Shown: piece after piece, positions 25,792 to 32,189 of the stretch
How the letters are laid out: each line of letters opens with the position of its first letter
Numbering within the stretch: the stretch's first letter is position 1
DNA from: Bacteroidales bacterium
GTDB lineage: Bacteria; Bacteroidota; Bacteroidia; Bacteroidales; UBA932
Reading direction: 5' to 3'
Length of the DNA: 32,189 nucleotides
Assembly: GCA_016287875.1 (NCBI GenBank)
Contig: JAEEXQ010000020.1
Coordinates: forward strand, 1 to 32,189
Program-made: the position numbers and the translations under genes
Notes under the pieces: model-generated
Seen by the model: only the letters and a program-made list of their open reading frames with translations
What the model was told of the DNA's origin: nothing
Database searches by the model: none

Positions 25792-26802
25792 ATGAAACTT
25801 GAATATCTGATAGCCGCGGCCGTTTTGCTATCCTTCGCTTCCTGTGCGAAGGACGGCGGCAGCGCGAAGAACGAAGACGAAAAAAGGTATTTCGACGCGT
25901 GGATTTCCCAGAACCATCCCGACGCCGTACGCACCAAGCTTGGAGCCTATATCCTCAGCCAGACCGAAGGGACGGGCGTTCCTGCGGGAGATTCAGCATT
26001 CGCCCGCATCGATTACAGTTCCTTCAAGCTGAACGGCGACCTGGTCTCCACCACCAAAGAGAAGATGGCACGGCAGTGCAACATCTATTCATCTTCCGAA
26101 TATTACGGCCCTTATCTTGCGTACCGCGGCACCAAGCTGGAATCCATGGGTGCCGGCCTGGAAGAGGCTGTGGCCGGAATGAAGGTGGGCGGCAAGATGA
26201 CCGTGGTCATCCCCGGATGGCTGAGCGAGGCCAAAAGGTATGACAGCGAGCAGAAGTATCTCAAGAACTGCTCCGGCACCGACTACATCTACGAGCTGGA
26301 GCTTGTGGATGTCTTCAACGACGCAGACAAGTGGGAGAAGGACTCCCTGCGAAGATATATGGCCGCCAACCATCCCGGAGCCGTGGAAGATGCCGACTAT
26401 CCCGGATTCTTCTACGTCCAGTCCAGGCCCGGTGCCGCCGGCAAGGAATTCCCTTCCGATACCACCTTCTACATCAACTACACCGGCCGTCTTCTGAACG
26501 GCAAGGTGTTCGACACCACCATCGCCGATACCGCCAAGGTCTGGGGGCTCTATTCCAGTTCCTCCACCTATAAGCAGAAAAAGGTCACCTGGCCTTCGTC
26601 CGGCCAGAATTTCACCAATATACAGCTTGCCGACAACGACATAATCAAGGGCTTTGCATACGCCATCAGCAAGATGCATCCCGGAGAAGCCGGCGACTGC
26701 TATTTCGTATCCGGCTACGGATACTCCTACAGCGGATCCGGAAAGACTATTCCCTCCTGTTCTCCTCTGAGTTTTTACATCGAGACCACGGAGGCACCCT
26801 AA
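25792..26802 (+). CDS. Lipoprotein with tandem FKBP-type peptidyl-prolyl isomerase domains
   Basis: Envelope lipoprotein of 336 residues. The signal peptide ends in SFASC with Cys18 as the lipidated residue. Two FKBP-like domains follow, at about 50-155 and 175-333. The first keeps GLEEAVAGMKVGGKMTVVIP; the second keeps INYTGRLLNGKVFDTT, IKGFAYAISKMHPGEAGDCY and a C-terminal beta strand. Such proteins help fold exported proteins by proline isomerisation. The first domain is the more diverged: its start lacks the usual V-x-Y-T-G strand, reading ARIDYSSFKLNG, so it may bind substrate rather than catalyse. It begins 9 bp after the DHH gene. Confidence 0.88.
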   Translation: MKLEYLIAAAVLLSFASCAKDGGSAKNEDEKRYFDAWISQNHPDAVRTKLGAYILSQTEGTGVPAGDSAFARIDYSSFKLNGDLVSTTKEKMARQCNIYSSSEYYGPYLAYRGTKLESMGAGLEEAVAGMKVGGKMTVVIPGWLSEAKRYDSEQKYLKNCSGTDYIYELELVDVFNDADKWEKDSLRRYMAANHPGAVEDADYPGFFYVQSRPGAAGKEFPSDTTFYINYTGRLLNGKVFDTTIADTAKVWGLYSSSSTYKQKKVTWPSSGQNFTNIQLADNDIIKGFAYAISKMHPGEAGDCYFVSGYGYSYSGSGKTIPSCSPLSFYIETTEAP

Positions 26803-26805
26803 TAT

Positions 26806-28179
26806 ATGCCTGACACGACAGAAGGAAGAGCGCCGATAGAGCTCGAAACCAAGAAGATCAGCACCTTGCTGAAAGAATACGCGGTCCCTGGCATCATAGC
26901 CATGACCGCGAGTTCTTTGTACAATATGGTGGACAGCATCTACATCGGCCATATCCAGGATGTCGGCGCCCTGGCCATCTCCGGCATCGCCGTGACCTTC
27001 CCCATAATGAATCTCGGGACCGCCATAGGCACGCTGGTCGGCGTGGGAGCATCTACCCTGGTATCGATGCTGCTGGGCCAGAAGAACTATGTCACCGCCA
27101 ACAAGGTACTGCCCAACGTGGTAACCCTCAACGTCGTGCTCGGTGCCATCTTCTCGGTCCTGCTGCTCTGCTTCCTGAAGCCCGTCCTGTACTTCTTCGG
27201 AGCCAGCGACGCCATCTATCCCTTCGCCCGGGACTATATGGTCATAATACTCGCGGGATTCATCATCTCCCACCTGTACTTCGGCCTCAACGGAATGATA
27301 CGCGCCACCGGCAATCCCCGGCTTGCGATGGGCCTGACGCTGTTCACGGTCATATCCAACGCCATCCTGGACCCGATCTTCATCTTCGGGCTGGGGCTCG
27401 GGGTGAAGGGCGCCGCAATAGCCACCGTGCTATGCCAGGCGATGTCGCTCACCTACAGCATACTCTACTTCTCGTCCGGGAAGAATGTCATACGTTTCGG
27501 CAAGCGCATATTCGGCTTCAGCGCCAAGATAGCCCGCACTTCGATGGGCATAGGGATGGGGCCCTTCCTGATGAATACCGCCGCCTGCCTGGTTTCCATG
27601 TTCATCAACCAGCAGCTGCGCCACTACGGCGGCGACCTTGCCATAGGAGCCTACGGAATTATCAACCGCGTGGCATTCCTGTTCGTGATGGTAATCATGG
27701 GCATCAACCAAGGGATGCAGCCCATAGCCAGCTACAACTACGGCGCCGGCAAGGGAAAACGCGTCAAGAAAGTCTATTGGCTCAGCGTTTTCTGGGCCTC
27801 GGCCGTATGCGTGCTAGGATTCATAATCTTCGAATTCCTCCCCGGCCCTGCGGTGGCGATGTTCACATCCGATCCCGAGCTCAAGAAGCTTGCGGTGCAC
27901 GGAATGCGCCTCATGAATGTAATGTTCCCCATAATCGGATTCCAGATAATCAGCACCAACCTCTTCCAGTGCCTCGGCATGGTCAAGAAGAGCGTTTTCC
28001 TCTCGCTGAGCCGCCAGCTCATCTTCCTGCTGCCGGCCCTTTACCTGCTTCCGCTGGCCTTCGGGATAGAGGGCGTGTGGCTGAGTTATCCTGCATCCGA
28101 CGTGCTGGCATTCACCTGCACGGTGATAATGGTAATCCATCTAATACGCCATCTGGAAAAAAGTGAAGATCCCCAATAA
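26806..28179 (+). CDS. MATE family efflux transporter
   Basis: Inner-membrane multidrug or metabolite exporter driven by Na+ or H+, 457 residues, with about twelve hydrophobic helices in two halves. Recognisable MATE features include the early SSLYNMVDSIYIGHIQDVGA, the mid segment GMIRATGNPRLAM and the matching second-half segment GINQGMQPIASYNYGAGK, which places it near the MepA-like branch. The substrate is unknown. It starts 3 bp after the FKBP gene and its end overlaps the serine hydrolase by 17 bp. Isoleucine codons are remarkable: 23 ATC, 22 ATA and only 1 ATT by hand count. Confidence 0.95.
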   Translation: MPDTTEGRAPIELETKKISTLLKEYAVPGIIAMTASSLYNMVDSIYIGHIQDVGALAISGIAVTFPIMNLGTAIGTLVGVGASTLVSMLLGQKNYVTANKVLPNVVTLNVVLGAIFSVLLLCFLKPVLYFFGASDAIYPFARDYMVIILAGFIISHLYFGLNGMIRATGNPRLAMGLTLFTVISNAILDPIFIFGLGLGVKGAAIATVLCQAMSLTYSILYFSSGKNVIRFGKRIFGFSAKIARTSMGIGMGPFLMNTAACLVSMFINQQLRHYGGDLAIGAYGIINRVAFLFVMVIMGINQGMQPIASYNYGAGKGKRVKKVYWLSVFWASAVCVLGFIIFEFLPGPAVAMFTSDPELKKLAVHGMRLMNVMFPIIGFQIISTNLFQCLGMVKKSVFLSLSRQLIFLLPALYLLPLAFGIEGVWLSYPASDVLAFTCTVIMVIHLIRHLEKSEDPQ

Positions 28180-29458
28180 GAAATATGTCTATGCCGCCCT
28201 GGCGGTCCTGGTCCTGCTCGTCGTACTGATCCTTGCCATCCCTTCCGGTAAATCCGGAAGCAGGAGCACCCGCTCCATCCGCGGCATCAACGCCGTGCTC
28301 ACCAACGAAATGTCCGACTCCGAAAAGCTCGGCAAGATGGAGAAAGAGGTATGGAATTTCATGCGCCGCTGGCAGATAAGGGGGATGGAGCTCTGCATAA
28401 TGCGCCACGATTCCCTGCTGTATGCGAAAGGCTTCGGCTGGGCGGACCAGATGACCGAGGAAGCCATGCGCCCGGGCACCATAATGAGGGTGGCTTCCGT
28501 GAGCAAGCTCATAACGGCCGCCGGAATAATGAAACTGGTGGAGAATGGGGAGCTGAAGCTTTCCGACAAGGTTTTCGGCCCCCACGGCATACTCAACGAC
28601 ACCATCTACACCAACCATATTTCCGACAAGAAATACTACGACATAAGCGTGGAGCAGCTGCTGCGGCACGAGGGCGGCCTCACCATCCGCAGGGGCGACC
28701 CTATGTTCCGGACCAGGGACTGGATGAACATCTACCAACTGAAGAAGGTTCCCGACCAGCAGACCCTCGCTTCCATAGCTGTGCGCAAGCGCCTGGGTTA
28801 CACTCCCGGAAAGAGCCACGAATACTCCAATTTCGGATATCTGCTGCTGAGCATGATAATCGAGCGCAAGACTGGCCAGCCTTACGAGAAATGGATGAAA
28901 GAGAATGTCCTGGAACCTGCCGGCTGCGTGGATTTCCATCTGGCTCATAATTCCTACGAGCAGAAGCATCCCGGCGAAAGCCGCTATCATATGCAGGACA
29001 ACGACCCCCTGGTGCCCAAGTACGACAACAGTCCGGATTCCGTGGTACGCTGCTACGGCGGCAACGACATACGGGCGCTCAAGGGCGCCGGCGCGTGGGT
29101 ATGCTCAGGCCCCGAACTGGCCCGTTTCGTGGCTTCGATAGATGGCAGGCCGGGGATCAAGGACATACTTTCCAAGAAGAGCATCCACGCTATGACAACC
29201 CACAGCGACGACCACAAGTTCGGCCTGGGATGGAACAGCGTCGATCCCAAGAAAGGCTGGATGCGTACCGGTTCTCTTTCCGGCACCAGCGCCTACGTGA
29301 TGTATTTCCCTGATGGAGACTGCTGGATACTGCTTTCGAACACTCACGCCTGGAAAGGCCCCAGGTTCTCCCGCATCACCCATAATTTCATAAAACAGTG
29401 CAGGGAGCGCTATGGCAGCAAACTCCCCGCACAGGATCTTTTTACATTGACGCGATGA
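28163..29458 (+). CDS. Beta-lactamase-fold serine hydrolase (class C/PBP-like)
   Basis: Membrane-anchored protein of 431 residues in the beta-lactamase/penicillin-binding-like superfamily. An N-terminal hydrophobic segment (about 8-26) acts as signal or anchor. The active-site motifs are SVSK (Ser112-x-x-Lys115) and YSN (221-223), and a third motif probably lies near the C-terminus in MRTGSLSGTSAYVMYFPDG. Candidates are a D-amino-acid peptidase, an esterase or a cell-wall hydrolase; a real beta-lactamase role cannot be claimed. The start is GTG at 28163, the only standard start before the anchor, overlapping the MATE gene by 17 bp. The end overlaps the convergent GH2 gene by 17 bp. Confidence 0.9.
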   Translation: MKIPNKKYVYAALAVLVLLVVLILAIPSGKSGSRSTRSIRGINAVLTNEMSDSEKLGKMEKEVWNFMRRWQIRGMELCIMRHDSLLYAKGFGWADQMTEEAMRPGTIMRVASVSKLITAAGIMKLVENGELKLSDKVFGPHGILNDTIYTNHISDKKYYDISVEQLLRHEGGLTIRRGDPMFRTRDWMNIYQLKKVPDQQTLASIAVRKRLGYTPGKSHEYSNFGYLLLSMIIERKTGQPYEKWMKENVLEPAGCVDFHLAHNSYEQKHPGESRYHMQDNDPLVPKYDNSPDSVVRCYGGNDIRALKGAGAWVCSGPELARFVASIDGRPGIKDILSKKSIHAMTTHSDDHKFGLGWNSVDPKKGWMRTGSLSGTSAYVMYFPDGDCWILLSNTHAWKGPRFSRITHNFIKQCRERYGSKLPAQDLFTLTR

Positions 29459-31304
29459 CTTCCCGGTTGGCTGCGGCCACCCTGGCCGGAATCAGTTTGT
29501 CCACCTTGCGGTCGTAGGTCATAAGTCCGTTCACTTCCCTCTCCACATCGGTAGTCTGGGTATAGACCGCCGCCGCGCATCCTTCTTGGATTATGGGGAT
29601 GAGCATCTTGGCGAACTCCTCATACTTGGCGGTCGCTTCTTCCGAATTCGAGAATTTCACATAGCCCCAGTTGCGCTGGTCAACCCAGGTATGGCCCTCG
29701 ATCGGAAGGCCTATTCCTCCGTATTCCCCAAGCACGTTCACCATCTCGGTATCCCAGATACGCATCCTGGGTTCGGGGTAATGATGGGAGTCGAGTATAT
29801 CCCCCACCCCGCCGGAAATCCAGTTTCCGCCGGAAGCCATATTCACCAGACGGTAAGGATCAAGCGTCTTGGTCATCTCCACGACCTGCGGGGTATCGAA
29901 CTGCCCCCAGGCCTCGTTGAAAGGCACCCAGACCACTATGCAGGGGAATTTCTTATGCTGGTTGATGATTTCCTGCCATTCGTGTATGAAATTGCCGCGG
30001 GCAGCGATGGTGAGCTGGTCGGAATTTCCAGCATCATAGACATCCTCTCCCTGCCCCCACTCGCCGGCCTTGCAGAGGGCGACGCTGGGCATATCCTGCC
30101 AGACCAGTATTCCCAGCCGGTCGCAATGGTAATACCAGCGGTCAGGCTCGACCTTCACGTGCTTGCGTATCATATTGAATCCGTATTCCTTGGTGCGCTC
30201 GATATCGTAGCGCAAGGCCTCGTCGCAAGGGGCCGTGTACAGGCCGTCCGGCCACCAGCCCTGGTCGAGGGGGCCGTACTGGAACAGGGGCTCGCCGTTG
30301 AGAGCCATACGCTTATGGCCGTCGGCATCCCTGACTGCGGAAATCTCGCGGAATGCAGTATAACCTTCCACCTTGTCTATGGTCTTTCCATCCTTTACGA
30401 GAGTGATGCGCAGACCGTAAAGATAGGGATGGTCAGGAGTCCAGAGTTCGGGAGCGTCGATATGGACGACTGCTTCGCCCTTGTCGGCAGTGGCGCTGGC
30501 CAGGACCTTGCGGGAGGGCTTGGCAGTGTCGTATCCGATCCCGCCTTCCAGCAGTTCCACCACGGCTTCTCCTTCACCGCGGACTTCGGCAGCCACGAAG
30601 GCATCTCCCTTGGCTATGTCGGTATGCACCTGGTAGCCGGCAATGTTTCCCCTCTTGTCGACCGCCTCCGCCCAGACCGTCTGCCAGATTCCGGAAACGG
30701 ACTGGTACCAGATGCTCCCGCGCTTGGGACTGAATACCTGCTTTCCGCGGGGCTGCAGGGAGCCGGCCTCGGTGGCATCGGTGACCTTCAGCACTATCTC
30801 CTGTGTTCCTGAGGTGAGGTAGGGACTGATATGGAATTCGAAGGATGCGTACCCGCCCTGGTGGGCGCCGGCCTTATGCCCGTTCACCCAAAGTTCGCAG
30901 GCCCAGTCCACTGCCCCGAAATGAAGGATGACAGCCTTGTTCTTCCATCTGGCCGGGAGCTTGAAACTGCGCTTGTACCAAAGGGCCTGGGTATCATCCA
31001 GGCTGCCTGCCACTCCGGACAGCGAAGATTCCAGGGGGAATGGCACCAGTATCTGCCCGTCGGGAGCCGGCATAGCATCCGCGTCGATGGGGCTGATGGC
31101 ATAGTCCCAGAGTCCGTTCAGATTCAGGTAGGACTCCCTCGCCATCTGCGGGCGGGGATACTCCTGATGCACTTTGGCAGGATCGATCTTCTCGGCCCAG
31201 ACAGTCTTGATATGGTCACCGGCGGGGGCCCAGGTGGTTTCGGAGGAATTGCAGGCGCAGAGCATTGCCGCGCACATTGCCAGGATAGATAGTTTCTTAG
31301 TCAT
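29442..31304 (-). CDS. Glycoside hydrolase family 2 lipoprotein
   Basis: Surface or periplasmic exo-glycosidase of 620 residues, in the beta-galactosidase/beta-mannosidase/glucuronidase-like superfamily. A lipoprotein signal ends in LCAC with Cys18. The jelly-roll sugar-binding domain (about 50-215) has LWYKRSFKLP and ILHFGAVDWACELWVNGHKA; an Ig-like domain (about 220-325) follows; the TIM barrel starts near 330. The acid/base is Glu464 in FNEAWG and the nucleophile Glu527 in VLGEYGG. It lacks extra C-terminal domains, so it is a short GH2. The substrate is not predictable here. It is divergent from the GHL10 gene and alone on its transcript. Confidence 0.94.
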   Translation of the reverse strand: MTKKLSILAMCAAMLCACNSSETTWAPAGDHIKTVWAEKIDPAKVHQEYPRPQMARESYLNLNGLWDYAISPIDADAMPAPDGQILVPFPLESSLSGVAGSLDDTQALWYKRSFKLPARWKNKAVILHFGAVDWACELWVNGHKAGAHQGGYASFEFHISPYLTSGTQEIVLKVTDATEAGSLQPRGKQVFSPKRGSIWYQSVSGIWQTVWAEAVDKRGNIAGYQVHTDIAKGDAFVAAEVRGEGEAVVELLEGGIGYDTAKPSRKVLASATADKGEAVVHIDAPELWTPDHPYLYGLRITLVKDGKTIDKVEGYTAFREISAVRDADGHKRMALNGEPLFQYGPLDQGWWPDGLYTAPCDEALRYDIERTKEYGFNMIRKHVKVEPDRWYYHCDRLGILVWQDMPSVALCKAGEWGQGEDVYDAGNSDQLTIAARGNFIHEWQEIINQHKKFPCIVVWVPFNEAWGQFDTPQVVEMTKTLDPYRLVNMASGGNWISGGVGDILDSHHYPEPRMRIWDTEMVNVLGEYGGIGLPIEGHTWVDQRNWGYVKFSNSEEATAKYEEFAKMLIPIIQEGCAAAVYTQTTDVEREVNGLMTYDRKVDKLIPARVAAANREVIASM

Positions 31305-31314
31305 TGTCTGAGTG

Positions 31315-31346
31315 TTTGCACAAATTTACGAAAAATATTATCTTTA
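31315..31346 (+). promoter_or_regulatory. Promoter of the GHL10-type gene
   Basis: TTTG (31315-31318), 20-bp spacer, TATCTTTA (31339-31346): near-perfect match to TTTG-N19-21-TAnnTTTG, with the last base A. The ATG at 31353 follows after only 6 nt, so the mRNA would be near-leaderless. Confidence 0.6.
31321..31328 (-). promoter_or_regulatory. -7 promoter element of the GH2 gene
   Basis: TAAATTTG on the minus strand, 16 nt before the GH2 ATG at 31304. It lies between the -33 and -7 boxes of the opposite GHL10 promoter. Its own -33 box is not clear. Confidence 0.45.
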
Positions 31347-31352
31347 CGACTT

Positions 31353-32189
31353 ATGACACGCAAATTATCCCTGCTCATCATCTGTCTTGCCGCGCTGTTC
31401 CAGACAGGCCGCGCGCAGGCAGACTTCCTGCTCCCGCAGAACGAAGAATTCCGGGGGGCCTGGCTGGCGACGGTGGCAGGGCTGGACTGGCCTTCCTGCG
31501 ACGATCCGGCCATAATCCAGCAATTGCGGCTGGTGGAGCAGATCAAAGGGCTGAGGGAGCTGGGATGCAACACTCTCATCTTCCAGGTAGTGAGCAATAT
31601 GGATGCCCTCTATCCCTCGCGCATACTTCCCTGGAGCGCGGTGCTCACCGGCAAGGAAGGGCAGGACCCTTACTACGACCCCCTGGCCCTGGCGGTACAG
31701 GTAGCCCACGAATGCGGGATGCAGATCCACGCCTGGATCAATCCCCTGCGCGTCTGCCGCGACGATGTCACCCCCCACCACGAGAGTCACGTCAGCATCT
31801 CCCACCCCGAATGGGTGCAGAACTACAAGCATAAGCTCTACCTCGATCCCGGCAATCCCGAAGTGGTGGAATTCCTCAGGAACATTGCCAAGGAAATCGT
31901 GGACAACTACGCCGTGGACGGGCTGCACATCGACGACTACTTCTATCCCGACGGGCTCCAGAAGGATGGGAAGGGATGGAGGAACGATATGTTCGAGCTC
32001 TACGGCAAGAACAAATCCCTGGACAGCTGGCGCTTCGCCACCATCAACAACGTGGTGCGCACCCTGTACGAAGCCGCCCACGAGAGCCGTCCCGACATCG
32101 TGTTCGGGGTCTCCCCCTCAGGGCGCCTGGCGAACACCTGCCGTCTATACGCGGACCCGCGGATGTGGGTAAACGAAGGCACGGTGGAC
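31353..32189 (+). CDS. GHL10-type glycoside hydrolase-like protein (DUF187 family), cut by the right edge
   Basis: Exported protein of the GHL10 (YddW-like) family, TIM-barrel enzymes presumed to act on peptidoglycan or other glycans. The readable part is 279 residues and the frame runs off the window. A signal peptide (1-22) is followed by EFRGAWLATVAGLDWPS, the family opening, then CNTLIFQVVSNMDALYPS, IHAWINPLRV, LYLDPGNPEVVEFL and DGLHIDDYFYP, which carries the acidic residues at the barrel end. Another 100-200 residues are probably missing. The ATG at 31353 is supported by the signal peptide and the promoter just upstream. Confidence 0.92.
   Translation, partial: MTRKLSLLIICLAALFQTGRAQADFLLPQNEEFRGAWLATVAGLDWPSCDDPAIIQQLRLVEQIKGLRELGCNTLIFQVVSNMDALYPSRILPWSAVLTGKEGQDPYYDPLALAVQVAHECGMQIHAWINPLRVCRDDVTPHHESHVSISHPEWVQNYKHKLYLDPGNPEVVEFLRNIAKEIVDNYAVDGLHIDDYFYPDGLQKDGKGWRNDMFELYGKNKSLDSWRFATINNVVRTLYEAAHESRPDIVFGVSPSGRLANTCRLYADPRMWVNEGTVD

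Noticed and set aside
28163..29458. Beta-lactamase antibiotic resistance gene
   Set aside because: SxxK and YxN motifs define the fold superfamily, which is mostly peptidases and esterases. Nothing in the sequence or neighbours shows antibiotic hydrolysis.
1..32189. Defence island, CRISPR, prophage, transposon or biosynthetic cluster
   Set aside because: No repeat array, transposase, integrase, phage gene, restriction gene or synthase was found. Gene content is housekeeping and gaps are at most 135 bp.

Overview
The window comes from the chromosome of a Bacteroidales (Bacteroidota) bacterium with an unusually GC-rich genome for the order, probably an uncultured gut or rumen lineage. The evidence is the gene content (GNAT/YghO-like protein beside prfA, DUF4293, DUF3822-rsmD, gyrA followed by a TPR protein, SPOR lipoprotein, TonB C-terminal domain, tandem FKBP lipoprotein), the repeated promoter element TAnnTTTG, and the lack of obvious Shine-Dalgarno sequences. 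I cannot assign a genus from sequence alone.

Layout. Positions 1-1046: 5' part of dnaK on the minus strand. 1167-1862: an RluA-type pseudouridine synthase, convergent with and overlapping a membrane-bound AraC-type regulator (to 2829). 2965-15109: nine closely packed minus-strand genes, gyrA > TPR protein > CapA-like phosphoesterase > PhoH ATPase > SPOR lipoprotein > M28-like/TonB fusion > leuS > two YitT paralogs. 15209-16674: a plus-strand pair, an orphan Clp N-domain protein and a secreted alpha/beta-hydrolase. 16671-22117: minus-strand CoA-transferase > GNAT-like protein > prfA > membrane LytTR protein > DUF4293 > nucleoside phosphorylase. 22170-22961: mazG. 22948-24658: minus-strand TM protein > short DUF3822 protein > rsmD. 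24751-29458: plus-strand DHH phosphoesterase > tandem FKBP lipoprotein > MATE exporter > beta-lactamase-fold serine hydrolase. 29442-31304: GH2 lipoprotein. 31353 to the right edge: divergent GHL10 glycoside-hydrolase-like protein, cut by the window.

The genes are mostly housekeeping: translation (leuS, prfA, rluA, rsmD), DNA topology (gyrA), folding (dnaK, FKBP), nucleotide hygiene and salvage (mazG, DHH phosphoesterase, phosphorylase), envelope functions and glycan degradation. I see no tRNA, rRNA, CRISPR array, insertion sequence, prophage or plasmid function, and no non-coding gap longer than 135 bp. I did not find a convincing new multi-gene system.

The points most worth a second look are: an M28-peptidase-like domain that has lost nearly all metal ligands and is fused to a TonB C-terminal domain; promoter -7 elements only 6-7 nt from start codons, predicting near-leaderless mRNAs; a dyad in the rluA promoter; a six-codon ORF ahead of gyrA; a DUF3822 protein reduced to its C-terminal half; a stand-alone double Clp-N protein; four of four convergent gene pairs overlapping at their 3' ends; and heavy use of the Ile codon ATA in a GC-rich gene.
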